Source of the DNA: Garcia nutans
Taxonomy: Eukaryota; Streptophyta; Magnoliopsida; Malpighiales; Euphorbiaceae
Direction of reading: 5' to 3'
Assembly (NCBI GenBank): GCA_947685225.1
Contig: CANTUV010000014.1
Span: forward strand, 868,001 to 932,000
DNA length: 64,000 nt
In this document: positions 46,595 to 58,168 of the stretch, piece by piece
How positions within the stretch are numbered: the first letter of the stretch is position 1
Layout: every line of letters begins with the position of its first letter
The notes under the pieces: model-generated
The model's database searches: none
Told to the model about the DNA's origin: nothing
Seen by the model: only the letters and a program-made list of their open reading frames with translations
Position numbers and translations under genes: made by a program

Positions 46595-49283
46595 CACCAG
46601 AGAAGGAAAATAGTACAGATGAAATGAGCACACAATGTAAACCTTGAATAATCCCCAACAAAATCCTGCAAAACCACCTATCACATGTCCTTGCCAAGGC
46701 CACAGAAAACTTTACATGAGATCTGTTGCAAAGAAACCATGGCTTGGGCGGAACTGAACTCTGGTTATTGAAAAGAAAAAAAGAAAAAGGAAAAAGGAGA
46801 AAATCGTGATGCTACAAAAGAAAGAACTCTAGTCTAACAAGCAAACGAGTCTTTTCCAATCAAGCACATTCAGATATTAGGATAAAAGGGTTAAGCATAC
46901 TAACCCAAACCTATTCAATCAATCTAACATAGAATGTGGGGATTATAGAAATTACTGAGAGATGTAAAGCAATATAAGCAAAGTATGGACAGGATGAGAC
47001 AAACTGTTAAACATAGGAATCAAATCCTCAATAATGAAAAAGGTCAACAAAATTAACCAGAATCTTGCAGAGGTTTTGGTAAACTTTCACTGTTTCTTCC
47101 TCTTAAATCCCATCATATGCTCAAATCACACAGTAATCAACTAAAAAAAAAAGATCAAACCATCCAAAAAACAAGAACGAACTGAAACCCTTTTGGACCA
47201 ACATGGTAACAAAATTAGGTACTAGAAAGTAAAAGAATTTGAGGGAAAGAAGAGAATTTACTTTTGTTTTTCATGAGCAGGTGATGATGTTACCAGATAT
47301 AAAATAGCTGAAAAAGTGAAAAATCAAATTCAGGGAAGAAAAGACGAATAAAAAAGAAGATCAAAGAAGTTGGGGGCCTGTGGGGTTGGATAGGAAATTG
47401 AAAGGAAAGAAGGGGAAAGATGAAAATTTGTTAAAAGAGTTGGTTCTCTCCAATTTCTATGACAATGATTTTGTGTCTTTTTGCTCTCTGTGAAAATGCA
47501 ATGGTTTTGTTTCGGCTTCTTTAATCGACATTTATAAAAGTAATTAGAGTCAAGGTCATGGCTTTTGACTTTTGACGGCCAAACAGAAATCCAACCAGAA
47601 CAAAGTAGCCGAGGTTGTTTTTAAGGTACTTTCATGGCCGGCATGGACATCTCTGTAATGTCAACTTTCCAGTAACATATGCCGCCTACATCCCTTAAAT
47701 TTCACAATGCTTATTATTTATTAAATATTTTTTTATTTATTTACATCTTACTCTCAAGTTTTTAAGAGAAAATTATATTGTATAAAATTATTTTTTTATT
47801 TTAAATATTATTTTTAAAAATAGAATATATTTTTAATATATGAAATGTATATGAAAAATATATTTTTAAAATGAATATTTTAAAAATCAAAAAATTGAAA
47901 AATATTGTATTAATTTTTAAAATTAAATTAAACTTGGCTCCTTTTATATTATTATATTTAAAATGATAAAAAAATTTAATTAAATTTAATAAATAGTAGT
48001 AATAATAGTAGTAGTAGTTTTTATATATTAAAATATCATTTTAAAAACGCAATTAAGTTAAAGTAAAAACTATATGATAAAATTCCTCTAATGTACGATC
48101 TAATAATTAATTTAAATGTTAAAATTAAAATTTCTAAATTTTTTAATTTGACTATTTAAACTTTAAATATAAATTGTTAATTAGAATTATTTATTTAAGC
48201 AGTCAATATTACTTATTTAATACTAATTAAATATGTTCAAAATAAATTTATTTTTATTAAATCAACCAACTATTTCTGCCTTTAGATTGTAAAAACAAAA
48301 CACTTATAAAATCGTACAGCAAAGCATAAGTCACCAAAGCACAAGAATTGCTTTATGATGCATTTAATTTTTAATTTGCGCTACGAAGGTCTCATAAGAC
48401 AGCTTTTTTGACCGTCGTTTTAGAAAATCGTGGCTTGTTGGAAAATTTTGAAAAAAAATAAAAGAATAATTTACTCTCTACTTAAATATTTATTTTCATG
48501 TAAATACAAATGTTGAATAAAAAAAAATTACAAAGAACATTCGACAGCATAAAGAAATATTCTGTAATAATATTTAATTAATAAATTTAATAAACAAACA
48601 AAATTTTAAATTAATGTTGAATAAAATAATTATTTAATTGAATTTTTTAAAACTATGATTAAGAACTTTCCATAACATAATTATTTTATATTCATATTTA
48701 TACTGCAAACTATATATATATATATATATATATATTCTGTTTTTAGTTTTATTTAATAGTATCACATGAAGCCAAACGATCCTAAAATTCAGTCACTCAT
48801 TTGGCTAATAATTTAAAGTTTCTTACTGCAATTCTCAAATAACAATAAATAAATTTTAATGTGTAAAATAAAAAATTAATAATAATTTTCCCTAAAAAAA
48901 ATTTAAAAAGTTCATAAGCAAGATTTTTGAATTTAAGAAACGAAGTCGTGTTCTCCTCCCTCCTTTTGCAACCGTACGTACGGCATTGGACCTTACATTA
49001 TCTGTTTACTTTAAAGATAATATATTTTTTTAATTTTTTTAAATATTTTAAATATATTAAATATATATTTTTAAAAATTAAATATATTTTTAGTATAGTA
49101 AATATATATATCTAAAATATATTTTATAAAAAGAGTATTTTCAAAATTAAAAAAAAATATTTTTAAAATAAAAAAAAGAAAAGAAAAAGAAAGTGGATAT
49201 TTTTGAAGGAACCCCTACTTTAAAAGACTCAGAACCGATCCAAGTGGACACATGCACAGCCCACTTGGCATTTGCCACCCGCC
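46595..49283. other. EXO70 5' leader/intron, then AT-rich intergenic DNA
   Basis: From 46595 to about 47480 (minus strand) lie the probable 5' UTR, leader intron and promoter of EXO70; the acceptor is at 46666 and the upstream leader exon is uncertain. From 47700 to 49180 the sequence is AT-rich with an (AT)n run at 48712-48734. No other gene is supported. Confidence 0.45.
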
Positions 49284-51469
49284 ATGTCACTCGACTCACT
49301 CCCAAAAGCGAAGCTCTTATGCAACTGTGGAGGCGAGTTCACTCGCCAACTCAGCGGCAAACTCACTTACGTTGGGGGCAAGACCCGGCTCGTCCTTATT
49401 TAGTCGCTCAAGCACTTTCATCGAGCTTCAAAACAAACTGAGTCAAATCTGTTGCACCTCTCCGAGCTTGATCGAGATCAAGTTCCAGCTCCCAAATGAG
49501 CCCCTTGATTCGCGGCTTGTCTCCGTAGAGACTGACGAGGATGTAGAGGTGATGATGAGTGAGTTTGAGGCGGGGCAGAGGATTCCAATTTATGCCTTTG
49601 ACACAACTACGAGCAGGTTTTTATTGGAGATACAAATTAGGGGTTTATGTCTTATATTTATTCCTTCAGTTTGCTTGCTTGGAGGAGGATATCTAGAATA
49701 GTAATATATTTCATTTTCCATTGTTTGCCAGAAGTTTCGTTTATTTGGGTTAATTTGATATTGAATCGAGTATCTTTCTTTGTTTGTTTATTTAGAAAAT
49801 GAGAGACAAAGAAAAGGCCTTGCTGGAAGAAGAGAGTAAAATTTTGTATTTTTCATTTTAATGTTTTGTGGCTTGGAAACCAGAAATCGAATTCTTTTTC
49901 TTTTTTTTTGCTATATTGTGTTTTCTCGGTATTCTAATTTGAATGTGTCTTGGATTTTATCATTTTTCAGAGATAAGGCTTGTCCAAGTGTTTCCAAAGC
50001 AGCATTTGGAGGTCCAAACTCAACACATGGGTATAGAGAACGTGAAAATATCTTAAGTTAGTGATGGTTTAATATGATGTTTATCTGCTTATGACCGTTT
50101 CTGTTTCCAACTTTTTTTCTGGGGGTCCATGATTTTGAAATGAAAATGCAGTCTCAATTGATATCCAACAGTTTGCTGATGATCAAATGATCTAATATCC
50201 CTTCCTAGGTATAAATATGAGTTAATCCATAGCAGTTAGATATTCAGATATAATGCTTTGATTTGATTGCTGAATTTTCCTGAAGAGGAACTCTATCTTA
50301 TTACTACCTAACCTGTATTGATTGGACCTGCAGTGTGCCAACAGGCTACAGGTTTTTTACTAAATATAGAAAAAATAAGTTGCTAAAATTTCTACCTTAC
50401 AATCATTTGCAAGTGCTCTTTTTTTTGCCATGATTGGTTCAATCTTAAAGTCACTGGCAATTGATTTTAATTATTATGAAGGAACTTAAGACTTGTCGCT
50501 TTAGTGATTGCTTATGCTGCAAGCTGACTTATTGCTGGAAAAATTTTACCTCACTGCAGAATAGGGGGCGAAATTCTTCAGACTTCTGTGGGTAGTCAAA
50601 CCAGTCCAGCTACATCTGAATTGGTCAATGTTGGTGAGACTCAAGCTCTAGTTGTTGGACAGCAATTCCCTGATGCTCAGGCATTTCGTGATGCATTTGT
50701 AGCTACTGCCATAGCGATGAAGTTTGAGCTAACATTTATCAGATCAGACCGAGCCCGTGTAACTGCTATTTGTGCTGCAGGTGGATGTTCATGGCGAATA
50801 CATGCATCTAAGCTTCCAGATGTGGACACTTTTCAGATAAAGACATTAAGAGGCGAGCATTTATGTGTACGGCCAGAACGATCTAGCCACAAACATGAAA
50901 TGGGTCTTGAATTGTATCATGGATCGTGTTCGGGAAAATATTAACTATAAACCCAAGGAAATTATGAGGGATATTGAGAAAGAATATGGAATCACGATAC
51001 CTTATTTGAAGGCTCATCGAGCCAAGGAGAGAGCCTTGGAATTTATATATGGAATGTCAATTAAAGATATTGTTCTTAATCAGGCTGAAGTTATGGGTGT
51101 GGACAACACTGTACGTAATATATTAGATAAGAGAAGAAAGAAATCTCCTAAAGGGAGCCCAGTGCATTGCAATTTATGCAAAAAGGCAGGACATAATTGG
51201 AGAAGTTGCTTAAAGTTGAGAAAAAATGAAAACCAGGGTGCTAATTTTGAAGAGAAGAATTTCCACTGCATGCGTTGCAAACAATATGGACATAACAGGA
51301 GGACATGCCAAAGCAAGGTTAGTTTTGGATTTGTTTATGATCTTTAGTTAAAGACAATTTTTTTTTCTTTTAATCTTCCTGGCTTGATTAGTTTTATATT
51401 TGAACATTGCAAGGCATCTGAAGTGCATTTTCTATTTTTCGGCAGGTGGAACAAGTTTGGATGAACTAG
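49284..51469 (+). pseudogene. PB1 + MuDR DNA-binding + zinc-knuckle protein (Mutator-derived, MUSTANG-like), two frameshifts, transposase core missing
   Basis: Exons as read: 49284-49616, 49971-50030, 50560-51317 and 51446-51469, all with GT-AG junctions. The start MSLDSLPKAKLLCNCGGEF opens a PB1-like domain (KLTYVGGKTRLV, then IELQNKLSQICC, DEDVEVMMSEFE). An extra T near 49398-49401 shifts the frame and gives TAG at 49401. Exon 3 holds the MuDR N-terminal domain (VVGQQFPDAQAFRDAF, CSWRIHASKLP, FQIKTLRGEHLC). A second frameshift falls near 50890-50910, after which the family resumes (MDRVRENINYKPKEIMRDIE, HRAKERALE). After FIYG the sequence goes straight to a basic region and two CCHC knuckles (CNLCKKAGHNWRSC, CMRCKQYGHNRRTC). 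The MULE transposase catalytic domain and SWIM finger are absent. The family is domesticated MULE-type regulators; this copy is probably a decayed, internally deleted relative. Confidence 0.78.
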
Positions 51470-52056
51470 TTATGCGGGTATCTTGCAGTAGGTTAGTTCT
51501 GGTGTTCTATTCACGCATGTAGCTTTCTTCTTCGTTGAAACCTTAAAGGCATCTTTTTTTATTGGTTTTTGTTTGATTTTGTTTTCACTGTAGAATTCTG
51601 ACTGATCTGTAACGTTAGGACAAATATTAAAAAGTTAACATTAAAGGTTAATGCCAGTCTTTTATGATTTAATCATTTGATCCTAGGTAGTGGAATTCAA
51701 GGTTAATCCTGTAGCAAAATGCGAATTTTGCATCGTTTTAACCTTAACCTAATATGATAATTTTACTGCATTTTATCATGTAAAGCATTTGGATCAATCC
51801 CATATGTTGGCTTATTTGCTTAATTGCTTTCTCGATTGATGTCAGTGCAGGACTATTAGAAGACATATACCTGAGAACTACCGTCTGTGAAGCTTGAGTT
51901 AATATGGTGTTTTTTTCTGAATCTGGCTGAGTTGGTGGCTCAGGAGTGACTTTCCACGTCGACTGCTTATCTGAAAATTCATTTTTTTGTACATTTGCTT
52001 AGTTATTATTTATAGTAAACAAAAGCAATAATATTGTTATGAAATAAAATTTTATG
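51470..52056. other. 3' flank of the PB1-MuDR gene
   Basis: Probably 3' UTR with one further spliced non-coding part. It ends at the target duplication TTATG of the copia element, whose insertion separated this region from 58660 onward. Joining the two flanks would restore the original spacer. Confidence 0.4.
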
Positions 52057-52542
52057 TGAAAGGGGGAGAAAACTTGATTCCCCTAAAACCTAAAACATGC
52101 ATAGATCACTAGATTATTCAAATTAAATTGCAAAGGGGTAAATTGCATACCTGACATCATCGTATGTTGAAGCTGAAGACGATTTTGGAGTTTGTCGCCT
52201 TCCAGGAGATACACACTTTAAGTTTAGCGGAAGCATTACTGAAGGAATGCAATGTTCTCTTAAAATTGTTATGTTCCCCTGGAGACCACGACCCCTTATT
52301 TATAACTGATGATGATAGTTTCTATTTTGGTCATTCAACAAAATAGAAACTCTTATCGGTCTCTACACTTATAATCCTATTACGAGTAGGACACCTCAAT
52401 AATCAACGATCCTTATTTGATAATAACTTTAATTTGACTATTTTAATTTGACTGCAATACATATTTAATATTTAAATATATTTAGCCCACACTTATGATT
52501 AATTAGAGGATTAATTTTAACAATTTAAAATTAATTCTAACA
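52057..52542 (-). repeat. 3' LTR of the young copia element (left copy)
   Basis: 486 bp, ends TG...CA, adjacent to the polypurine tract on the inside and to TTATG outside. The 60-codon open frame inside it is repeated in the other LTR and is not a gene. Confidence 0.96.
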
Positions 52543-52961
52543 ATCTCCCACTTGGGCTAACATATATTAAATATAACTGTATATACCTTAATGAGCTCAT
52601 AAAAGCAGTCATACTGAAGGTGCCTCAAACAATCTCGTCCATTGATTATATCGATAAAGGACTGAAGGGTCAGTCGCCACATTCATCGTGACTCAAACCA
52701 TCATCAATCACATTACCAATACTCTCAAATGACATAGATCAATAATAGGAGTGTAGCATGGAAACTACATGTAATATGATCTAATCATGCCTGTTTCCAA
52801 CTAGTCATACTTTAGTGAGATCAATAAATAATAATACAGAGTGTAATAAAATAAATACTTTATTTTCTGCAGAAACTGAGTATTAATAACATAATATATC
52901 CATTACAAAACAGAGTATACATAAATATAATGTAACCATAATGAACAAACTCCCACTGAAA

Positions 52962-54641
52962 CTAAATAGTCTCAAATAATGTGACACCCATATGAGCAGT
53001 GTGCTCATGAAAAACTTTCGGTATCACAGTCTTAGTGAGTGGATCCGCAATCATGGAGTTCGTTCCAATATGCTCTATGGATATCTGTCCACTTTGTACT
53101 CTCTCCCTCACAGCCAGAAACATTATCCCAATGTGTCTCGATCGAGAAGAGCTTCTGTTGTTGTTGGAGAATAAAACCGCTGAGTTATTATCACAGTATA
53201 ACTTTAATGGCCTTTCAATGCCATTCACAATCCGCAGCCCTGTGACAAAATTCCTCAGCCAGATTGCCTGATTGGATGCCTCATAACTTGCTACAAATTC
53301 TGCTTCCATGGTGGAGGTAGCTACTAGAGTTTGTTTCACACTCTTCCAAGAAATAGCACCGCCAGCCAAGAGATATATGTAGTCTGAAGTGGATTTTTGA
53401 CTGTCTTGGCATCCCGCGAAATCAGAATCAGTATACCCAATGATCTCAAGCTGATCTGATCGCCTGTATGTGAGCATATGTCCCTTAGTTCTCTGAAGAT
53501 ACCTCAGGACTCTTTTGGCTGCTTTCCAATGATCCATTCCTGGATTGCTGAGATATCGTCCTAACATGCCAACTATGAATGAAATATCTGGACGAGTGCA
53601 AACTTGAGCATACATCAGACTCCCAACTGCTGACGCATAAGGAATCTTCTGCATCTCCTGAATCTCAAGTTCACCCTTTGGACACTGATCAAGACTGAAT
53701 TTATCTCCTTTAGCAACTGGGGTATCAATTGGTCTACTGTTGTGCATACTAAATCTCTTGAGCACTTTCTCAATATAGCCCTTTTGTGATAATCCAAGAA
53801 TACCTCGAGTACGGTCTCGATGTATTTGAATCCCTAATACAAAAGAAGCTTCACCTAAATCTTTCATCTCAAAGTGTTTTGAGAGAAAGACTTTGGTCTC
53901 GTGCAGCAAGTCCTTACAGTTAGTAGCAAGCAATATGCCATCCACATATAAGACAAAAAAGATAAACATACTCCCACTGAACTTGTGATACACACAATCT
54001 TCCACAGCATTTGTCTCAAAACCAAAAGAGACAACTACTTCATGGAACTTGAAGTACCACTGACGAGAAGCTTGCTTGAGTCCATAAATGAATTTCTTTA
54101 ATCTGCATACCAGTCGCTTTGGGTCTCCAGACACAAAGTTTTCTGGCTGCACCATATAGATGGTTTCATCAATGTCTCCATTGAGAAACGCAGTCTTCAC
54201 ATCCATTTGATGTAACTCAAGATCAAAATGTGCAACTAGAGCCATGATTATCCTAAAAGAGTCCTTCGATGATACTGGAGAGAATGTCTCTTTATAGTCA
54301 ATCCCTTCTTTCTGAGTGAAGCCTTTAGCTACAAGACGTGCCTTATATCTTTCCACATTACCTTTAGAATCCCTCTTGGTTTTAAATATCCATTTGCAAC
54401 CAATGTGTTTCTTTCCTTCAGGTAATGGGGTAAGATCCCAAACTTGATTATCTTGCATAGATTTATATTCTTCACTCATTGCCTCAATCCACTTATGAGA
54501 GTTGAAATCCTGCATGACATGATGAAAGGTGATAGGATCATCTTCCACCATGTCTACAGTGTCCTCATGTTCCTGAAGATATACTACATAATCATCTGGA
54601 ATAGCATTTCTTCTCTCTCTAGTGGACCTCCTTAAAGGCAT
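52962..54641 (-). CDS. Copia pol, second part: reverse transcriptase and RNase H with YVDG active site
   Basis: The frame continues upstream of 54641 to the TAA at 54753-54755. It shows RT motifs (HKWIEAMSEEYKSMQDNQVW, RYKARLVAKGFTQKEGIDY, MDVKTAFLNGDIDETIYM, KFIYGLKQASRQW) and the active site LYVDGILLAT, in which the second catalytic Asp is Gly (codon at plus strand 53937-53939). RNase H follows (YTDSDFAGCQDSQKSTSDYI, MEAEFVASYEA, LYCDNNSAV, GTNSMIADPLTK). A catalytic Asp loss should abolish reverse transcription by this copy, although it could still be mobilised in trans. Confidence 0.93.
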   Translation of the reverse strand: MPLRRSTRERRNAIPDDYVVYLQEHEDTVDMVEDDPITFHHVMQDFNSHKWIEAMSEEYKSMQDNQVWDLTPLPEGKKHIGCKWIFKTKRDSKGNVERYKARLVAKGFTQKEGIDYKETFSPVSSKDSFRIIMALVAHFDLELHQMDVKTAFLNGDIDETIYMVQPENFVSGDPKRLVCRLKKFIYGLKQASRQWYFKFHEVVVSFGFETNAVEDCVYHKFSGSMFIFFVLYVDGILLATNCKDLLHETKVFLSKHFEMKDLGEASFVLGIQIHRDRTRGILGLSQKGYIEKVLKRFSMHNSRPIDTPVAKGDKFSLDQCPKGELEIQEMQKIPYASAVGSLMYAQVCTRPDISFIVGMLGRYLSNPGMDHWKAAKRVLRYLQRTKGHMLTYRRSDQLEIIGYTDSDFAGCQDSQKSTSDYIYLLAGGAISWKSVKQTLVATSTMEAEFVASYEASNQAIWLRNFVTGLRIVNGIERPLKLYCDNNSAVLFSNNNRSSSRSRHIGIMFLAVRERVQSGQISIEHIGTNSMIADPLTKTVIPKVFHEHTAHMGVTLFETI

Positions 54642-54752
54642 AGGTTCTAGCTCAAATTCTTGAGGTTGTTGAGCTTGTTCTTGAGGAAGAACAACTTCTT
54701 CATCCTGATGGAGAAGTTGATCAACATTGTCTTGTATTGGATCCGGAATTGC

Positions 54753-56183
54753 TTATGGGATATTAACATTTCTAGGAACCTGAACAGTCCCAGGAGCAAA
54801 GATAGGAATCGACACTGAGTGTTCCTGACTCGATCCCTCCTCAAAGACAATGTTTCTAACCTTATTTCTCCCCCCAAACTCAATATCCTCAAAGAATGTT
54901 GCAATTCCCGTCTCAAAAATAGATCTGGAAGTAGGATTATAAAACTTAAAACCCCGAGATCGCTCAGAATAACCAACAAAGTAGCTACTAACAGTTTTGG
55001 AGTCCAATTTTGTCTCATTAGGCCTATAAGGCTTAGCCTCAGCAGGACATCCCCAAACATGAATGTGCTTTAGACTGGGCTTGCGTCCAGTCCAAAACTC
55101 ATAATGTGTCTTTACAGCTGCTTTAGTTGGTACTCTGTTAAGAAGATAGACTGCTGTTTTTAATGCTTCTCCCCACAGAGACTCAGGTAAAGAAGAATGA
55201 CTAATCATACTTCTAACCATATCCATAAGAGTCCTGTTACGTCTCTCAGATACACCATTCATGTTAGGTGTACTAGGCATGGTGTATTGAGGGACTATAC
55301 CACAGTCCTGTAGGAAAATAGCAAATGGCCCTGGACGTTGTTCACCTGAACTGTCATATCTGCCATAATACTCACCTCCACGGTCAGATATAACAGATTT
55401 AATCTTCTTTTCGAGTTGATTTTCAACTTCGGCCTTATAAGATTTGAAAACGTCCAGAGACTCAGATTTCTCATGAATGAGATATAGGTACCCATAACGT
55501 GAGTAATCGTCTATGAATGATATAAAGTATCTTTGACCATTCCTTGTTGCTGTAGGGAATGGACCACAGATATCCGTATATATCAATTCTAAGAAGTTCG
55601 ATGATCTGTTGGCACCTAATCTCTTTTGTTTAGTCTGTTTACCTTTAATACACTCAACACAGGAGTCCAAATCTGTGTAATCAAGTGTGTTTAGGATACC
55701 ATCTGACACAAGACGTTCTATTCTAGATTTGGATATGTGACCCAAACGTCTATGCCAAAGTTCAGCTGAATTATCTATATTTCGCTTTCTTTTGGTACCT
55801 ATAGTACTTACCTGCAGGGTTTCATTATAAGAATCATTAATATCCAACATATATAGATTATCACATGCATTCAAGAAGCCAGTACAAAATTTTTTTGAAT
55901 CCATATATAAAGTAAATAAATTGTCTCCAAATGAACAAGTAAAACCAGATTTGTCCAAATAAGAAACAGAAATTAAATTCCGTCTAAACGTCGGAATAAC
56001 AAAAGTATCTACAAGATCCAAAAAATAACCAGTTCTTAAACATAATCTAATATGTCCAATTGCCTCTATTTCCACCGGATCGCCATTTCCCACATAGATG
56101 TATCTTTCACCGTCAGTTGGCTTTCGGTAGCTCAGGCAACCCTGCAATGAAACACTTATGTGAGCGGTAGCACCAGAATCCAT
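54753..56183 (-). CDS. Copia pol, first part: protease and integrase
   Basis: Starts with the aspartic protease site (MDSGATAHIS), then the pre-integrase region with HHCC residues (LWHRRLGHISKSRIERL, CVECIKGKQTK) and the integrase core (YTDICGPFPTATRNGQRYFI, FIDDYSRYGYLYLI, NGVSERRNRTLMDMVRSMI). The frame is open upstream through the gag zinc knuckle. It ends at TAA 54753-54755; the RT part follows in the same frame, so this is a single nonsense change in a once continuous polyprotein. Confidence 0.92.
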   Translation of the reverse strand: MDSGATAHISVSLQGCLSYRKPTDGERYIYVGNGDPVEIEAIGHIRLCLRTGYFLDLVDTFVIPTFRRNLISVSYLDKSGFTCSFGDNLFTLYMDSKKFCTGFLNACDNLYMLDINDSYNETLQVSTIGTKRKRNIDNSAELWHRRLGHISKSRIERLVSDGILNTLDYTDLDSCVECIKGKQTKQKRLGANRSSNFLELIYTDICGPFPTATRNGQRYFISFIDDYSRYGYLYLIHEKSESLDVFKSYKAEVENQLEKKIKSVISDRGGEYYGRYDSSGEQRPGPFAIFLQDCGIVPQYTMPSTPNMNGVSERRNRTLMDMVRSMISHSSLPESLWGEALKTAVYLLNRVPTKAAVKTHYEFWTGRKPSLKHIHVWGCPAEAKPYRPNETKLDSKTVSSYFVGYSERSRGFKFYNPTSRSIFETGIATFFEDIEFGGRNKVRNIVFEEGSSQEHSVSIPIFAPGTVQVPRNVNIP

Positions 56184-56323
56184 CCAATAAGTGTTTCTAA
56201 GAGCTGAAGTTAAATTAACCTCAGAACAGACTAAAACAAGGTACTTACCCTTCTTGACACGCCATGTGGCGTATTTAGGACAGTCCTTCTTTAAGTGTTT
56301 AGACTTGCTGCAGAAGAAGCATT

Positions 56324-57091
56324 TTAATTCCTAGGCTTATTTTGCACATGACATTTATTAGCAGTCTTATTCTCAGCAGTCTTGTTTCTCTTCTTGTTCT
56401 TGCCCTTATCTGCTAAAGAGACCAGATGAGCACTCTCCCTCTTAGTAGCCAACAATTTTTTCTCCTCATCCACACAATGAGCAATGAGCTCGTTAAGAGT
56501 CCATTTGCTCGGCTGGCAGTTATATGAAGTCCTGATCTGCCCATACTGTGGTGGAAGAGAATTCAAAGCTAGATGGACTAATAGGTTATCTGGTAAAACC
56601 AAATCCAGGACCTTTAGTCTCTTGGCTATTTGGGACATGCTCAGTATATGCTCCCGAACACTACCGTTGCCAGCATACCTTATGGAGGTGAGTTTTGCTA
56701 AAAGCGTCCCCACTTCGGCCTTGTCATTTTTGACATAGACCTTCTCCAGCTCAGCAAGATAGTTTTTAGCATTACTTTCTTCAGCAGAAATGGCTTCTCG
56801 AACATGTTCTGGGATTCCCTGCTGCATGATCATAAGACCTAAGCGGTTAGAACGCTCCCACTTCTCATACTGAACCCTCTGAGTATTTGTGCTCTCTTCA
56901 GTAAGAGGAGCAGATTTGTCCATCCTGAATGCAAGGTCTAAGTCCATACAACCCAGATAAATCATGATGCTTGATTTCCATGAACCAAAGTTTGACCCCT
57001 CAAGCATAGGGACAGTGTTAGGATTATACGGCATGCTAGCTGAATTCAGAGAAAATAAATAATAAATAAATGACATAAGCTCACAATCCAC
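56324..57091 (-). CDS. Copia gag (capsid region), separated from pol by a frame change
   Basis: The capsid-like domain has the usual copia gag start (NTVPMLEGSNFGSWKSSI), then AKLTSIRYAGNGSVREHI, and a basic C-terminus (KNKKRNKTAENKTANK). Translation probably starts at the internal MPYNPNTVPML rather than the longer open frame. The CCHC knuckle (CFFCSKSKHLKKDC) lies just downstream in a different frame, so one indel at about 56325-56335 separates capsid and nucleocapsid. Gag forms the virus-like particle. Confidence 0.85.
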   Translation of the reverse strand: MDCELMSFIYYLFSLNSASMPYNPNTVPMLEGSNFGSWKSSIMIYLGCMDLDLAFRMDKSAPLTEESTNTQRVQYEKWERSNRLGLMIMQQGIPEHVREAISAEESNAKNYLAELEKVYVKNDKAEVGTLLAKLTSIRYAGNGSVREHILSMSQIAKRLKVLDLVLPDNLLVHLALNSLPPQYGQIRTSYNCQPSKWTLNELIAHCVDEEKKLLATKRESAHLVSLADKGKNKKRNKTAENKTANKCHVQNKPRN

Positions 57092-57672
57092 AAAAATTGA
57101 AACAAATCACAGAAGTAGAGTTTAAATATTGGAAACAAGATACCGGACACAACATTAATATTCTCATCTTTGGACATAAAATATTAACTGTAATCGGTAT
57201 CTCAACGCAGTAATCAAATATTGACAATTCAGTCCTGTTAAATAATAAACCTTCCTTTGGGCCGATTTATTATCCACATGGATGAACACATAATAATTAT
57301 CACATATTTATTACCGTAATGTATTCTTAATTCAGCCAGATAGCAACCTTCCTTTGGGCCGGTATACTACCCGCAATGAATTTTAATACATCTGTCTAAT
57401 ATCCAAATAAAGTAATCTACACAATGGAGGTCACTTTGGCGACATATTGCTTCAACCAATTTATCCGAAAATATTAGACACAATCAGGACTAAAATTCCA
57501 AAATTCGAACTCAATTTAAATTTTTTTTTTTAAAAATTACAATTAAAAAACCAAAAGTTGCAATTTTAAAAAATTTAACTTTTAAACATTGAATAAGTTT
57601 GCCCCCGAAAAAATAATTTAGTCCCAATAAACTTAATTTAGTGGCTAAATTATAAAATTGGGCTAAAATAAA

Positions 57673-57870
57673 AAAAATTGAAAAAAGTTTACAAAAAAAA
57701 AACTTTTAAACTGTTTAAATTTTCGTAAACTTTTTTTTTCCGCAATCATGAAAACAGTTTACGAAAAATTTACGAAAAAAAAGTTTACAAAAAAAAAAAC
57801 TTTTAAACTGTTTAAATTTTCGTAAACTTTTTTTTTTCGTAAACTGTTTTTGAAAACAGTAGCTTTTTTT
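57673..57870. repeat. AT-rich tandem and inverted repeats in the copia leader
   Basis: A unit of about 96 bp (gtttacaaaaaaaaaact... then ttttcgtaaac and a T-run) occurs twice in tandem at about 57687-57738 and 57782-57835. It is rich in gtttacgaaa/tttcgtaaac inverted pairs, so it can fold into hairpins. It lies between the primer binding site and gag, in the element's untranslated leader. Confidence 0.7.
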
Positions 57871-58168
57871 TTAAATCTTTAATTAATTGATTTACATAAT
57901 TAATTAACCAAAAATTAATTAATTCCAGAAAAATTACAAACCAAAATTCAAGTCCAGAAATTCAATTTTTCCAGAATTAATTAAATAATCTCAGTAATTT
58001 AATCCAAAAACAAATCAAACCAAAATTGATTTCAGATTACCAAATTCGATTCCAAATTAATTCTAGAAAATTACAATCACCGAATTAATTTTCTAGAATC
58101 AAAACAATAATCAATACCGCAATTTAATCGGAAAATCTAGCAACCTAGCACATGACTCTGATACCAAT

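Noticed and set aside
44693..46684. Longer EXO70 start at 46684
   Set aside because: The first 30 codons include a splice acceptor (TTTTGCAG), so they are probably intron or leader; the first ATG after it is at 46594.
52164..52346. A 60-codon ORF (and its twin at 58276-58458)
   Set aside because: Both lie in the LTRs of the copia element, are identical copies by position, and have no coding role.
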